DNA of 64,000 bases from Lactarius indigo (lineage: Eukaryota > Basidiomycota > Agaricomycetes > Russulales > Russulaceae). The position numbers and the translations under genes are program-made. A model generated the notes under the pieces. That model was given only the letters and a program-made list of their open reading frames with translations. It searched no databases and had not been told where the DNA came from. Below are positions 45,701 through 55,000 of the stretch, one piece after another. The stretch is taken from the NCBI GenBank assembly GCA_025766275.1, contig JAFKAC010000002.1, forward strand, positions 3,038,001 to 3,102,000, given 5' to 3'. Within the stretch, counting starts at the first letter, position 1. Every line of letters starts with the position of its first letter.

Positions 45701-46296
45701 TCTCTTTCTGGGGGAAAGCGCTGTGCTTCTTCATCTGAGAATACTTTGTTGTGGCGCTGGTATTCTTCTGGGATTGCGGTTTCTTTTACTGGGTCAAAGG
45801 TTGTTTTGGTTGCTGCCGCTTTCGCTTCTTGGTGTCGCTTTCTTCGGAAGCGGTACCCTCCTGTCAGGATGGTGACTGCTTCTCCTTTCAGCTCTTGTTT
45901 CTTCCAGTCTATGTCTGGGTTCTCGTGTTCGAACCAGGGGTATCCAAAGATCATTCTGTCTTCCCCTAGGCTGGTTACGAAAAACTGGAAAGGAGTTTCT
46001 TCTTCTCCTCTTTTTATCCATAGCTGGCATGTTTCAGTCATGGTGCCATCTTTGTTTAGCGATCCATCTACATTCCGGACCAATCTGGGTGGTTTCAGCG
46101 GAGTGGTTCCTAGTCCAAGTTTTTGGATTAGGTTTCGGTCGATTAGGTTGTCTGTTGCACCACTGTCCAGCAGTACATTTATGCGAGCTTCTTTGTAGTA
46201 AAGGCGAACGAGGACTTTGATTGTCATAGCACTATCGCGAACACTATACATTGAATTGGCCTCCCTGTCAGCTCTCACAGGTCGGCATCGCAAAAA
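42712..46296 (-). CDS. pol: Gypsy-D Pol polyprotein
   Basis: An intact frame of about 1193 residues in the -1 frame after gag; no ATG is needed if it is reached by frameshifting. Protease LLDSGATDNLI (about 41-51). RT from about 215 with SSFFFRKKTDGGLRPILDYR and VYMDD at 366-370. RNase H with FELEVDASAFATGAILTQRD, YDIHDRELLAVIRGLEHW and FTDHKNLEYY. Integrase zinc finger (HDTKTAGHPGITKTLW... CATCQ), catalytic D, D and E in ALDFITKLPQSEDND, ISDRDPRFTAKF and DGQSERTNQWLEQYL. Chromodomain at about 1075-1115 (EWEVEKILETRRHRNQ, LQFLIKWKGYSDAHNSWEP). All catalytic residues are present, so this element may be competent. The chromodomain may direct integration to particular chromatin, as known for chromoviruses. 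Confidence 0.95.
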   Translation of the reverse strand, partial: FLRCRPVRADREANSMYSVRDSAMTIKVLVRLYYKEARINVLLDSGATDNLIDRNLIQKLGLGTTPLKPPRLVRNVDGSLNKDGTMTETCQLWIKRGEEETPFQFFVTSLGEDRMIFGYPWFEHENPDIDWKKQELKGEAVTILTGGYRFRRKRHQEAKAAATKTTFDPVKETAIPEEYQRHNKVFSDEEAQRFPPEREEDHPITLRPDAPNKINCKIYPLTPEEDKELKVYLDENIAKGYIYEGSSPYASSFFFRKKTDGGLRPILDYRPLNTWTIKDTYPLPLISNILTNLNGKTLFSKFDIRWGYHNIRIKEEDQWKAAFKTPRGLFIPRVMTFGLTNAPATFARTMSRILRPLMDKYPRELFVYMDDVLIATEEDTERHRQIVHEFLEICEKESYFLKASKCVFEQRKIHYLGIVIDGSQIKIDPKKVEGLKDWPRDIKSVKQARSVLGTLSYQRPFIPNFAHLARPITDTIKTSEGPFRWTKEAAEALEALITLVCKDPILCQPDMDKPFELEVDASAFATGAILTQRDSRNKPQAVGYFSKSFSEAERNYDIHDRELLAVIRGLEHWRHLLLGSPHEITVFTDHKNLEYYRHPRQINRRVARYIPRLADYHIKLHHKPGPQNHADALSRRPDHDTRAGDNTDVVVLTPTIFANSALSIRIDDQVMAHQLDHQDTLDEWAAPFHLIKQGKHWWRGDKLVVVDNTPLKRGVISLFHDTKTAGHPGITKTLWLVSQDFWWPNMKDDISAYVKGCATCQSNKNFPGNPKPPIFPIKTNPEALPFETIALDFITKLPQSEDNDTILTITDHDCSKAAFFIPCSETIDAEGVAKLYAKTVLPHYGLPRRVISDRDPRFTAKFIKELCRVLDIEQNISTAYHPQTDGQSERTNQWLEQYLRMFINHQQDNWTELLPLAQYTHNSWPSATTKKAPYELILGYIPRVHQPERTTTVPGTQERLERIQEARRTAQAAITHAQSLYKGSSRFEQHTEGDSVWLDARNLKTTHPSFKLAPKRYGPFRVTKKISATTYALKLPHQWRIHPVFHASLLMPYKETSIHGKNFTEPPPDLVDGEQEWEVEKILETRRHRNQLQFLIKWKGYSDAHNSWEPEKNLNAPELIQEHFERNPRSEGAKQWLKRKEVTVRTATTFPTSFLTMPSRSSSVERLVARAMERGSFDETPSVTPSSGYSPFPA

Positions 46297-47966
46297 TCCT
46301 GATCTAAGGCATAGTAGCGTCTCTTTTCATCCTCAGTCATGCCTTGGACGAGTGCATGGGCTTGTTGGACTTTATCTTCGGTTGTGGTAGCAGCCACTGA
46401 TGAGGTGCTTGCTTCTGGGGTGTATGGGGGTGCAGTGTCCGCTTCTTGGGTGTCTGTGGCTCTGGCTTTGGTTTGGTTGGTGGTATTTTGTCGTTGACAG
46501 TTCCTAGCCATATGTCCTTGCTGTCTGCATTTGAAGCAGCGTCCTTCTTTCATGAGGGCTTTCTTTTCTTCTTCAGTAAGCTTCTTAAAGGGGGTGGAGG
46601 TGGTGGCATCTACATCCATCGCATTTGGGTCTCGCTTTGGTCGTCCTTGGTGGACATTCTGGGTTGGCCCTGGGTTTCTATTCCCTGGTCTGGCTTTTAA
46701 TAGCTTCCAGCGTTGGTGTTCTGCTCTGGCAGCAGTTTGCCACTCGTCCATGGTGTTTGGGATGGTGGTTCGCATAAGGCAAGCACGATACAGTCCTGTG
46801 GGTAGTCCTCTTTTGAAGAATTCCACCGTTCCAGGGGCATCTCTTGCCCATCCTGCTATTCCTGCAAGGTGTTCGAAGTCGAGGATGTAACTGTCCAATG
46901 CTCCACCCTGCATCGTCAAACTGATGAGCTTCTGATAGGCTCTTTCCTTGTTTAGAGTGTCGGTCCAGTCTCTGTCGAAGGTGTCCAGAAAACCGTCCCA
47001 AAGATCCTTGCTGTTTTTGGTGAGGGCTTTGGTGGGGTCTGCTAGTGCCGCTTCCATGTCATCTTCGGTTTGGTTGACCCACAGCTGTACACCGGGTCCT
47101 TTGAACATTGTAAGGGCGAATAGTACCCGTGCATAAGGTTCTTTGATGAGTTCATTCTCGCTATTTAACTTGATGTATCGTAGTAGTTCTCTTTTGAACT
47201 GACCACTCTCTGTTCTATCTCCGGTGAACGGAGTAGGGGGTGCTCCTTTGAGTCCTCCTGAGCTCGTTGTTGGTGTTCCCCCTGTTCCGGTGCTTGAGCC
47301 GGTACCTGTGCCAGTGCCTGTGGCGTTTATGGCTGACATGGTAAGTGTTGGCTGTGGTGTGATGGGGATCTGGGGTGGTTCGACTGGGGAGGGCAATCTG
47401 ATTGGTGGTAGTGGGGCTGGGAATCCTTCTTCTGCTGGGGATGGTTCTATCCAGATAGGGATAGTGGGGCTGGCTTGTGACGAAGCTTGTGTGGGTACTG
47501 TGATGTCTAGGCGATGTTCTGAGGTGTGGGATAGTTCTGAGTGTGATTCCGCTTCGTCTGAGCTGGGTTCTTCTTCTGATGAGTCTTGTTGTAGTCCGTA
47601 TGTTCCCCTAGTGTTTCTTGGTGCTGAGGATGATTGTTGTGTGGGCGTTTCTGGGTTCTGTTCGTCTTCTTCGTTCCACCAGCCTAGTCCTTCAGCAAAT
47701 CTGTGTGGTGTGATGTTTATGGCTCTGGTGTGGTATGTATTCTGAAAGTATCGGAGGATGTACCAGTTGTTGTTGATGAATTCCACTGGTCTGAGTTCGC
47801 CTTTAATGAGGCACTTGTAACAAGGTGGTCTGCCTGATGTTGTGGCCCAGCGAGCTCCTTTTCCTAATTGACTGCTTTTAACGTGGTGTGGGAGGTCGTC
47901 TTGTGTTCTGGTTGTGACTGGGGTCCAATCGTTGTCTGATTCAAAGGTGACACTGATGCTAGCCAC
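46275..47966 (-). CDS. gag: Gypsy-D Gag
   Basis: A 563-residue capsid/nucleocapsid protein. The N-terminal segment (to about 90) includes PPCYKCLIKGELRPVEFINN and WYILRYFQNTYH. Then comes a long acidic Ser/Pro/Thr-rich linker, a second Met-started block MSAINATGTGTGTGSST (about residue 208), and a retrotransposon-gag core (APPTPFTGDRTESGQFKREL through GWARDAPGTVEFFKRGLP). A CCHC knuckle CFKCRQQGHMARNC lies near 480-493. It ends 18 nt into pol. Part of the sequence between the start and the LTR (47967-48174) is leader. No stops. Confidence 0.93.
   Translation of the reverse strand: MASISVTFESDNDWTPVTTRTQDDLPHHVKSSQLGKGARWATTSGRPPCYKCLIKGELRPVEFINNNWYILRYFQNTYHTRAINITPHRFAEGLGWWNEEDEQNPETPTQQSSSAPRNTRGTYGLQQDSSEEEPSSDEAESHSELSHTSEHRLDITVPTQASSQASPTIPIWIEPSPAEEGFPAPLPPIRLPSPVEPPQIPITPQPTLTMSAINATGTGTGTGSSTGTGGTPTTSSGGLKGAPPTPFTGDRTESGQFKRELLRYIKLNSENELIKEPYARVLFALTMFKGPGVQLWVNQTEDDMEAALADPTKALTKNSKDLWDGFLDTFDRDWTDTLNKERAYQKLISLTMQGGALDSYILDFEHLAGIAGWARDAPGTVEFFKRGLPTGLYRACLMRTTIPNTMDEWQTAARAEHQRWKLLKARPGNRNPGPTQNVHQGRPKRDPNAMDVDATTSTPFKKLTEEEKKALMKEGRCFKCRQQGHMARNCQRQNTTNQTKARATDTQEADTAPPYTPEASTSSVAATTTEDKVQQAHALVQGMTEDEKRRYYALDQDFCDADL
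46292..46299 (-). promoter_or_regulatory. Putative -1 frameshift signal (gag to pol) in Gypsy-D
   Basis: GGATTTTT on the minus strand, read GAT TTT T.. in the gag frame. Pol is open in the -1 frame across it, and gag stops six codons later. The U run would allow a Phe-tRNA on UUU to slip back one base. The same octamer in the same phase lies at the gypsy-E gag stop. Confidence 0.5.
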
Positions 47967-48162
47967 GATTGTGGTCTGTCTTGGGTGCTGATTTGTGTGA
48001 GTGGATGGCTGAAGCGGCCTCTTGTGTCAAGGAGGATCCATCGCCCGGCTATGCCGTCGTTTCTAGGTTCTGTGGGGTGTCTGGTTGTTGGCTGATGCGT
48101 CCTCTTGGATCGTCGCCCACTCTGCTGTGTGGCAGTAGTGTCTTGGGTGTGTTGGGAGTTGT

Positions 48163-48173
48163 AGACTTGGCTT
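48163..48173 (-). promoter_or_regulatory. Self-priming primer-binding site of Gypsy-D
   Basis: On the minus strand AAGCCAAGTCT lies one base after the 5' LTR. It is the exact complement of AGACTTGGCTT in the LTR (48527-48517), which begins 33 nt after a TATATAAA box (48560-48553). No tRNA-CCA complement adjoins the LTR. Confidence 0.7.
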
Positions 48174-48174
48174 A

Positions 48175-48760
48175 TGTTACGCCCTAGCAGGGGCGTGGGT
48201 TCTGAAGGTTCTGAATCACACAAGTATCAAGCGAAGACCTCTGTTGTCTTATTGCTATGAAATACGAGTGACAAAAGTGTGGCACAAGGCGCAGCACTAC
48301 TCTGTAATGTAGGACTCCTCGTCCGAAGTGTCTAACACTTCTCTACACTTGATCTTGCTAGTGCACAGAGTATAACAGGTGTGACGCGTTGATATAGTTC
48401 AACTGCAAAGACTTCGAAGTGTCCTGGTTAGGGACTGAGGTAGGGGATGCACAAGAAGAGAGGGATAAGGCGAGGTCACACCAAAGTATGGAGGCAAGGT
48501 TGCTAGATTGCAAACGAAGCCAAGTCTGGCTTCCTACGGTCTATGGTACAGGTTTATATAGGACAGGGTTCCAAACAACATGAACACAAGTCCACACAAT
48601 ATCAAAGAGACTAAACGGAGTAAACAGAAGTTCGGATCAAAGAAACAGCGCCACTGGTAACAGTAGCTCCTTTGGTAACAAGGTATAGTACAAGAAAGGG
48701 GGGAGGGAAGGCAGGGTGGAGACATACTGTGACTTAGGTCCGAAGCGTCGGATCATAACA
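48175..48760 (-). repeat. 5' LTR of Gypsy-D
   Basis: 586 bp. TATATAAA on the minus strand at 48560-48553, followed by the hairpin GAAGCC/GGCTTC whose 3' side overlaps the presumed transcript start. The right flank is TCACT. Confidence 0.96.
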
Positions 48761-48765
48761 TCACT

Positions 48766-49824
48766 GCACTTGGCTTTAAGTGGACGTTTGCTGATGCTGG
48801 CATATATGTGATGCCTCAATGAGAGGGGTATGATCCACTCTTCATTATTGTCTACATTGACAACATCACTATACTGGGTCCCTCATTGAGTGGTATCAAG
48901 TGTCCTAAGTCAGACTTGTCAGAATGCTATGAGATGACTGATCTTGGGGAGATAGAGTCTTATCTTGGTATGTGCATTGTGTGCAACCACTCCCTCAGAT
49001 GCATCGAAATAGATCAGTCTGGCTACATCAAGGATGTCCTTGAACACTTTGGCATGTCTGATGCCACACCACACAACACACCCTTGCCTGCTGGTGCTGA
49101 TGAGCACCTAGTTAAATATATGTCGCAGGCAACTGCCTCAGATGTCTCACACTATCAATCTTTGATTGGTAGTCTACTCTATGTTCAGATTGGCACTAGG
49201 CCAGATATCTCCTTCACTGTGTCACATCTAGCACAGTACACAGTGAATCCTTTACCACAACATCTGTGGCTTGCACAGTATGTCCTGTCCTACTTAGTAG
49301 GGAGTGTGGACATGTGTATTGTCTATGATGGTGCCAATGGTGATGGCCTTCATGGCTACACTGATTCCAGTCTGGCTGATCAGACTGATGACCACCACTC
49401 CACCTCTTGTTATGTGTTCTTACTAGCTAACAGTGCAATAAGCTGGTCTTCATGCAAGCAAAAGACTGTTGCCCAAAACACAACAGAAGCGGAATACATG
49501 GCCATGACCGACACGGCTAACCAGGCTGCGTGGTATCAGAGCTTCCTCATGGAACTCGGGTATGAGGTCAATGACCCCATTCCACTTCATGGTGACAACA
49601 AGGGTGCCATTGATTTGGCCTTGAACCCTGTCACTGGGAGATGGTCTAAGCACATTGCCATATGGCATCATGTCATCAGGGAGTATATTGAGAAGGGAAC
49701 AATTACCCTTTTTAGAACTCCTACTGCAAAGATGGTTGCAGATGGCTTCACAAAGTCACTACTGTGTGTCCTGTTGCAGTGGCACAATGAAGACATAGGT
49801 CTAAGCACACAAAACAAGTTGTGA
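48766..49824 (+). pseudogene. Copia-1 copy 2 gag-pol, downstream part
   Basis: Resumes the RT exactly where 40797 stopped (ALGFK...FADAGIYVMPQ), has a TGA at 48820, and shows the RT catalytic motif as VYIDNI instead of VYVDDI, so the second Asp is Asn. RNase H follows with GYTDSSLADQTDDHHSTSC, TEAEYMAM, DNKGAIDLALNPVTG and a mutated RWSKHIAIWHH. It ends at 49822-49824. Arg losses (RRSK to RWSK, IRHH to IWHH) are CpG transitions. Inactive. Confidence 0.95.
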
Positions 49825-49918
49825 GATGTCTCAGCTCACTTGGACCTGTGGCAAATTGCATGCCATCATTGATGATATTTTGGCTTAATGTGTCTTTGGA
49901 TTGTAGATGACAGGGAGA

Positions 49919-50437
49919 TGTTGATAAGTGACCCATGTGCACTTAGTGGCTCTAAAGGACTTGTAGATTTCGGACTACTTTAGATTAGATTTGATCTGTA
50001 CAATCTAGGACTTCTATGACATCACTGTACAATGACATCATATGGACTACTCTGGACTCCTCATTGTACTTTCTCCTTTGTTCCCTTTGTAGTGTTATCT
50101 TTATTGTGATGTCACTGTGATCTCATACTTGTCTGAACTTTCCTTGTCCTAATTGCCTTGTTCTCCTTTAGTACACTCATTTTGTCCTGTATGTAGAACA
50201 ACGCTCCCTGTACTCTGTGACTCTATGTTATCTTCCTTGTAGTAGTGTCACACCTCTGTATAGTATAAGTAGAGTACCCTGTATGCCCTGGTCCACATCA
50301 GTTCTCACTCTGTTGTGTGCCAGACACTCTTGCTTCACCTGCAAGACTTTCCCTCTGCTGCTTACCAGTTGCACCTTATATCTCACCACAGACTCTTTGC
50401 CCTCTGTGAGTATAGGTTCTATCTGTGCTGTTCATCA
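49919..50437 (+). repeat. 3' LTR of Copia-1 copy 2
   Basis: 519 bp, TGTTGATAAG to GTTCATCA, after GACAGGGAGA. It has one GTTGTGTGCCAG block joined straight to ACACTC, so it lacks the intron-like insert although it belongs to a full-length-derived copy. Confidence 0.93.
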
Positions 50438-51313
50438 CTGCACGCCCTAGCATTGTGGTTTGGTTGGGCTCCCTTTGCCTTCATAGCTGCTATCTTGGTG
50501 TGACATTCCTTTAGGATGTGGCCTGGCTTGCCACAGTATAGGCAAAGCTTATTCTTGAAACAATGTTCTTGTTCTTCTTTTGTAAGCTTCCCTCTAGGTT
50601 TGGTGGTGCATGATGAGGAGGCATTAACATTTATGCTGTCATCCTTGGCTAGGACTGTGTGTCCTGAAGCAGGTTTATGGTTTTTGTTATACTGGTTGAT
50701 GGCATGGCCTGCATAGACTCAATATACATGATCAAATTCTCATGCCTTGTCAACAAGGGTTTTGAAGGTGTTGGGTATGGGAGAAACTCCAAGCAGCTTC
50801 ATGTTTAAGGCTGTTGGAATGGCTTGTTGAAACACGTACATCTGGGTTTGTTTGTTTTCCCCACTTCGTTTGGTGTGAGTGGACCATTCTTGGAACCACT
50901 CATTGAATGGTCAAGTACCCATTTGCAGGGTGTATGTCTTGTTGGTTGCTTCCATGGCAGAGTGGGCAGGAACAAAGTGTGCTTCAAAATCTGTTTTGAA
51001 TGCTGCTTGTGTTCCAAATGTGATAGCAGTCCCAGCTGTTGGGTTTAAGGCTTTTTTTTGTCTATCCTAGGCCCATTCACCAGCTGGGGTTCCTACTTTA
51101 AAGCAGGTGAGTGCAGTTGATATCTTCTTATTGTTGGTGTCAAAGATGGACTGGTTTAGATGGAAGTAATTGGCTAGGTTATTCCAGAAAGCTTCTGCAT
51201 TGCTGGACCCTCCATCAAAGGGTTCAGGTGCAGCTCCAAGGATTTTAGCAGGTGGAGGTGCTGCCATGGTTATACTGGTAGGTGGGATGGATATGGGAGG
51301 TACTGAAGGGTTG
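50438..51313 (-). pseudogene. gag: Gypsy-E-type gag fragment
   Basis: Minus-strand gag closely related to that of gypsy E. It has MAAPPPAKILGAAPEPFDGG, SNAEAFWNNLANYFHLNQS and the CCHC knuckle CLYCGKPGHILKEC, with several stops. The 5' side is cut at 51313 by a gypsy-E LTR and the 3' side at 50438 by the LTR of Copia-1 copy 2. It is therefore the oldest layer of this block, hit by two later insertions. Confidence 0.88.
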
Positions 51314-52007
51314 TGTGGTGAACTCACTGTCACTCAACAGCAAGGGGTACAGTTGAAGACAATGGCAGGTGAGATGGAGATGGAGAGATTGTCAAAGGGG
51401 GTGAAGAGGGGGTGTCTTGGCTCAAAGGAAGTAGTGGTGCACAAGGAGTGGGGCACTCAAAGGAACTAAGAGGCAAGAGGGAAGGTGTCACAAGTGGACA
51501 GTCTGGGGGACTGTCTGATAGATTGTGCTAGCTTATCTACTACAGGGGATGGTCTGTGCATAGGTTTAGGGCAGGTTTAGGGCCTGTCTACAAGTGCTGC
51601 ACAATACTGCAGATTGGAACATTCCAGAGATAACTATTAATACTGTCCAATCAGAATAAAGGATAAGCATGGTATGACTGCGCTGCAGTCGATGATGCCA
51701 TATTGCACCATAGTGGCATGATTCCGCAGCAGCTGCAGAACCCATGATTGATACACATGTTCCTTTGTGACTTGGTTGATTATCTTTGTTGATTGATAAA
51801 CAATCAACTGTTGATTGGTACATGTGCACATACACATGTGACTTGGAAAGACAGAGTAAACACGTGACACATCATGTGACTGTCGGAGAGCGAAATTTAA
51901 AATCCGATTTCGGATTTCCCCTTTAGGAAGTTGATGACCTAAGCCCGGTCCAGTCCAGACCAGCCCTAAGTGCCTTGAGTCACAACCAAGTTTATAGGTT
52001 TGTGACA
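51314..52007 (-). repeat. 3' LTR of Gypsy-E
   Basis: 694 bp; TGTGGTGAACTC to GTTTGTGACA in plus coordinates. It has the hairpin arms GACAGTC/GACTGTC near 51497-51515 and TTATCTAC where the 5' LTR has TTATATAC, so its TATA box is mutated. Confidence 0.85.
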
Positions 52008-52021
52008 GTATCCCCTTTTTA

Positions 52022-55000
52022 TTGTCATGCTATTCCACTAGCACTAGTCAACTTGGATTTAGGGGCACCAGGGTTGGCCTTGTGGAATTGATGGACAAGG
52101 TCTTGTGTGTGGGTCATCTGGGAAGCAGGGATCCAGGAGTTTTCAGAGTCCGGGTATCCTTTCCACTTGATCAGGTAAAGTATTCCTTTTTTGTTAGGCA
52201 ATATTTTGGACTGCAGGACCCTTTTGACTTCATAATGTTCGTCTTCCCCTTGGACAATTTCAGGGGGTGGTCGGGTGAAGTTGGGGCCATGCGTGGTGTT
52301 TTCTTTGTATGGGGAGATCAAGGAGTTGTGGAAGACCGGGTGAATACACCACATCTTTGGGAGTTGGAGTTTACAGTTAACTCCCCAAGTGGAAAGGACT
52401 TTAAAGGGGCCATGGCGTCATGGGGCAAGTTTAGCTTTGGGGTGGGTAGTATGGATGTTGGTTCCCTCTAGCCAGACTAGATCACCTGTCTTGAATTCGT
52501 GAGAGGGGGTGGGTGTTTTTGACCCTCTCATTACCTCCACTGCTACTTTAAGGGCTGCAGTAACTTCAGAGCAGATCTGGTTGAGTGCGTTTAGTCTTTC
52601 CTTGGCTGTGGGTATCTTGGTGGTAAAGTGGGTAGGGGGAATGAACTCTGGTTTGTACCTGTACCACACTTCAAAGGGTGATTTGTGGGTAGTGCTGTGT
52701 TGTTGGGCATTGTGGGTAAATTCCATGAATGGAATTAGGTCCACCCAATTGTATTATTGGAAGTTGCAGAAGATGCAGAGGTATTGTTCAAGTTCTTGGT
52801 TAACATGTTCAGTTTCTCCATTGGTTTGTGGGTGGAAAGCTGTAGATAATGTGGATTTGACTCCAAGCTTGTTCCAGATTTCTTGCATGACTTTTGATGC
52901 AAATTGAGGGCCTCTGTCAGATATGACTTGTTGGGGTAGGCTGGTGCATCTCCAGACGTTTTCAAGGTAGAGTTGGGCTGTTTCATCTGCAGTGATGGTT
53001 TTGTTGCAAGGGGAAATAACTATTGCTTTGCTGAGTTGGTTGACCACTACAAATAGTGAATCGTAGTTGTGGGATAGGGGAAGGTCAGTGATAAAATCCA
53101 TTGTGATGGTTCCCCATATTTCTTCAGGTATTGCATTTGGTTGTAGGGGTACTTGGGTATATGGTTTGATTTTAGTGGCTTGGCATGTGGTGCATCCATC
53201 AACGTAGGATTTAACAAATGTTGATATTCCTGGCCACCAGAAGTCTCTGGATATTATTAACTCATAGGTCTTCCATTGACCTGGGTGTCCTGTGGCAATG
53301 TGATTGTGGTATGTTTTGACAATATCTCTTCATAGATTGTCATCTTTGGGAATATAGACTTGTCCTTTGAACAATATAATTCCATCTTCCAAGTTCCACT
53401 CTTCCAGGCCTTTAGCTAGGGATCAAGGGCCATTTTTCAAGAGGGATTCTAGGGCCATACTGACTTCCTTGTCATAGGTTTGGGTGTTCTTGATGTGTTG
53501 TTGGAGGGTGGTATCCCCTTGAATGGTTACTGCAGTTCATTGTACTGCATTGATGGAAAAATATTTTGTATCCAGGAGTACTCACTTTTCATCTTCATCT
53601 GCTATCCCCTTTTTATGATCTGGACACCGAGACAGTGCATCAGATTTATTCTGTGTACCAGGCTTGTGGATGATGATGAACTGGAAGTGAGAGAGGAATA
53701 AGGCCCATTGGGCCTGATGACAAGAGAGCTTTTGCTTCATAGTGAAATAGACAAGGTTGCCATGGTCTGACCAGATTTTGGTGACACCATCCTGTCCCTC
53801 CAGGTAGTGTCAAAAGGCATGTAGGGTGTGGATGATGGCAAGGAGTTCCTTGTCACAGATCTCATAGTGTCGTTCCATGGGAAGGAGGGATTTTGATAGG
53901 AAAGCAACAGGGTGCCAACATTGTAAGGTGTCAGGTTGTTCGAGGATGGCACCAGTAGCAAAGTCACTTGCATTGGTGATGAGTCAGAAGGGCTTAGAGT
54001 GGTCGGGCAGGGCAAGGACAGGAGCTTCCATGAAGCATTTGATCAGGGTGTGGAAAGTGTTTTCCACCATGGTACCCCAAGAAAAGGGGACGTCTTTCTT
54101 GGTTAGGTCAAACAAGGGTCGGGCAATAGCAGAATAGTCTTTGATAAAGTGTCAATAGAAGTTGCAAAAGCCTAGGAAGGCTTGTACTTGTTTAATGGTA
54201 TGTGGGGTGGGCCATTGAGTGATACCTGCAACCTTTGCAGGGTCCATAGAAACTTGACCATTGGAAATGACAATTCTGAGGTATTCAACTGAGGTTTGTG
54301 CAAAGGTACACTTTTCTGGTTTTAGGTAGAGGTCATGGCATTCCAGTCGTTGAAGCACATTGTGTGTCAACACTGTAAGGGAGGAGATATCTTCTGTGAA
54401 GATCAAGATGTCATTGAGGTAAACCACTACATGTCCACCATTGATTAATGGCTCAAAGATTTGGTTCATGAAAGTTTGGAAGGTTGCTGGGGCATTGCAG
54501 AGACCAAATGTCATTACAGTTGGTTTGAAAAGGCCTAGGGAAGTTTTGAATGCTGCTTTGTACTCATCCCCTTTGTGGATACAGATATTGTTGTATCCCC
54601 AATGAATATCCAGTTTGGTGAAATAGTGTGCACCATGAAGTTTGTTGATAAGTTCAGGGATAAGGGGAAGGGGTGCTGCATTCTTGATGGTTATATCATT
54701 AAGGGCACGGTAGTCTTGTACTGGTCGGAGTTTGCCATCCTTCTTGTCGACAAAGAAGAAGGGAGAAGCCATGGGTGACTTGGATGGATGAATGTAACCT
54801 TTATGCAGGTGTTCAGAGATGTATTCTTTGAGGGTGTCAGATTCTTTGGGTGTAAGTCAATAAATGCCACAATTCTTCATAGTGGCTCCTGGTTTGAGAT
54901 CAATTGTGTGATCCCAAGGTTGGTGCTGGGGTAGTCAGTGGGAGGCAGTTTTGCTGAATACTTTAGTGTAACATCAGAAATGGCTTGGGATGTGGTTGGT

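Larger units (their letters stand above)
40798..48760 (-). mobile_element. Gypsy-D, nearly intact chromodomain Ty3/gypsy element
   Basis: A 7963-bp minus-strand element with two 586-bp LTRs and a perfect TCACT duplication (40793-40797 and 48761-48765). It has a self-priming-type primer-binding site, intact gag, intact pol in the -1 frame, a post-pol ORF and a polypurine tract (AGAGAGGGG, just right of 41383). The LTRs differ at only three positions that I could find, all CpG transitions (compare 40945, 41009 and 41111 with 48323, 48387 and 48489 regions). It is therefore young, and probably the most recent insertion in this block. Confidence 0.97.
38100..50437 (+). mobile_element. Copia-1 copy 2, 5'-truncated and split by Gypsy-D
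   Basis: Starts inside the gag region at about 38100, with no 5' LTR, leader or gag start, against unrelated sequence (37891-38099, nothing recognised). It runs to a 3' LTR at 49919-50437. Gypsy D is inserted at 40798-48760 with a TCACT duplication. The right flank is a gypsy-E gag fragment, its insertion target. Alignment by eye with the complete Copia-1 shows mostly C-to-T and G-to-A changes at CpG. Confidence 0.93.
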
